Of a DNA stretch of 6,477 nucleotides, positions 6,299-6,477 are shown one piece after another. The notes beneath the pieces were generated by a model that did no database searches, was not told the origin of the DNA, and worked only from the letters and a program-made list of their open reading frames with translations. This stretch comes from an uncultured Prevotellaceae bacterium (GTDB lineage: Bacteria; Bacteroidota; Bacteroidia; Bacteroidales; Bacteroidaceae): contig CAMKTM010000144.1 in the NCBI GenBank assembly GCA_946415695.1, positions 1-6,477 on the forward strand. The letters are read 5' to 3'. A program made the translations under genes and the position numbers. Positions within the stretch are counted from its first letter, which is position 1. Every line of letters starts with the position of its first letter.

Positions 6299-6418
6299 GA
6301 GGGTGTAGCCTTAATTATGAATTCTGAATTATGAATTATGAATTGTGAATTAATTGAGGGTGTAGCCTTAATTATGAATTATGAATTATGAATTATGAAT
6401 TATAAATTGTGAATTAAC
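6290..6418. repeat. Tandemly duplicated 57-bp unit with variable ATTATGA heptamers
   Basis: The motif GAATTAATTGAGGGTGTAGC begins at 6290 and again at 6347, followed each time by CTTA and a heptamer run. The first copy has five heptamers (6314-6348, one ATTCTGA and the last ATTGTGA) and the second has six (6371-6412, the last two ATTATAA and ATTGTGA). Both end in ATTAA. GTAGCC is the reverse complement of the GGCTAC core at 6219-6224, so these are inverted, amplified parts of the adjacent element. The array stops only a few bases before the tRNA. The differing heptamer counts suggest replication slippage. Confidence 0.88.
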
Positions 6419-6422
6419 AAAA

Positions 6423-6477
6423 GGCTCCGTAGCTTAGCTGTATAGAGCGTCAGATTCCGGTTCTGAAGGTCCTGGGT
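6423..6477 (+). tRNA. tRNA-Arg (anticodon CCG), 5' part, cut by window end
   Basis: The first 55 nt of a tRNA are visible. The acceptor 5' strand is GGCTCCG (6423-6429), then TA. The D stem is GCTT (6432-6435) with GAGC (6445-6448), and the anticodon stem is TCAGA (6450-6454) with TCTGA (6462-6466). The 7-nt loop TTCCGGT places anticodon CCG at 6457-6459, which reads the arginine codon CGG. The variable loop is AGGTC, and the T stem begins CTGGG (6472-6476) followed by T54. The rest of the T arm and the 3' acceptor strand are beyond the window. No TAnnTTTG promoter is evident in the repeat array just upstream. Confidence 0.93.

Noticed and set aside
6199..6418. Integrated element or attachment site next to the tRNA
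   Set aside because: Elements usually use the tRNA 3' end, which is out of view; no integrase or partial tRNA duplicate is seen, and the repeats lie on the 5' side.

Overview
The window looks like a chromosomal segment from a member of the Bacteroidales, most likely Prevotella or a close relative. The evidence is the gene set (a DUF4835/PorD-like protein behind coaBC, and a DUF3127 protein), a Bacteroidetes-type promoter (TTTG, 19 nt, TAnnTTTG) in front of dnaN, and the absence of obvious Shine-Dalgarno sites. The protein-coding part is ordinary housekeeping DNA for replication, repair, coenzyme A synthesis and envelope biogenesis. I see no phage, insertion sequence, CRISPR or toxin-antitoxin genes.

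Layout, left to right. The 3' portion of uvrB (nucleotide excision repair) runs on the + strand from the left edge to 1192. A 224-bp convergent gap follows, holding four copies of a 22-bp tandem repeat. Four genes on the minus strand, read from right to left, come next: dnaN (sliding clamp), a DEDDh 3'-5' exonuclease with an ExoX-like tail, coaBC (two-step coenzyme A enzyme) and the DUF4835/PorD-like secreted protein. The last three are tightly packed, with overlaps of 14 nt and 1 nt. dnaN is separated from the exonuclease by a 111-bp gap that is mostly one AT-rich inverted repeat. A 191-bp divergent promoter region separates dnaN from a + strand DUF3127 gene. That gene's product has an OB-fold-like N-terminus, a disordered Ala/Pro/Thr linker and an SSB-like DDLPF tip. 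The window ends with a repeat-rich intergenic stretch and the first 55 nt of tRNA-Arg(CCG).

The least explained material is the repetitive DNA. Two separate intergenic sites, after dnaN and after the DUF3127 gene, carry the same element: inverted heptamer arrays (ATTATGA and its complement TCATAAT), a GGCTACGC core and a GCGAA-containing spacer. At the second site, part of it has been tandemly duplicated right up to the tRNA gene, with 3, 5 and 6 heptamers in successive blocks. An unrelated 22-bp tandem repeat sits between uvrB and the DUF4835 gene.

Functionally, the clamp, the exonuclease, UvrB and possibly the DUF3127 protein all concern DNA synthesis and repair. CoaBC and the DUF4835 protein are linked to them by position rather than by pathway. 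No clearly novel multi-gene system is visible. The best leads are the SSB-like DUF3127 protein, the repeat element family, and the CoaC active-site residues that differ from the E. coli enzyme.
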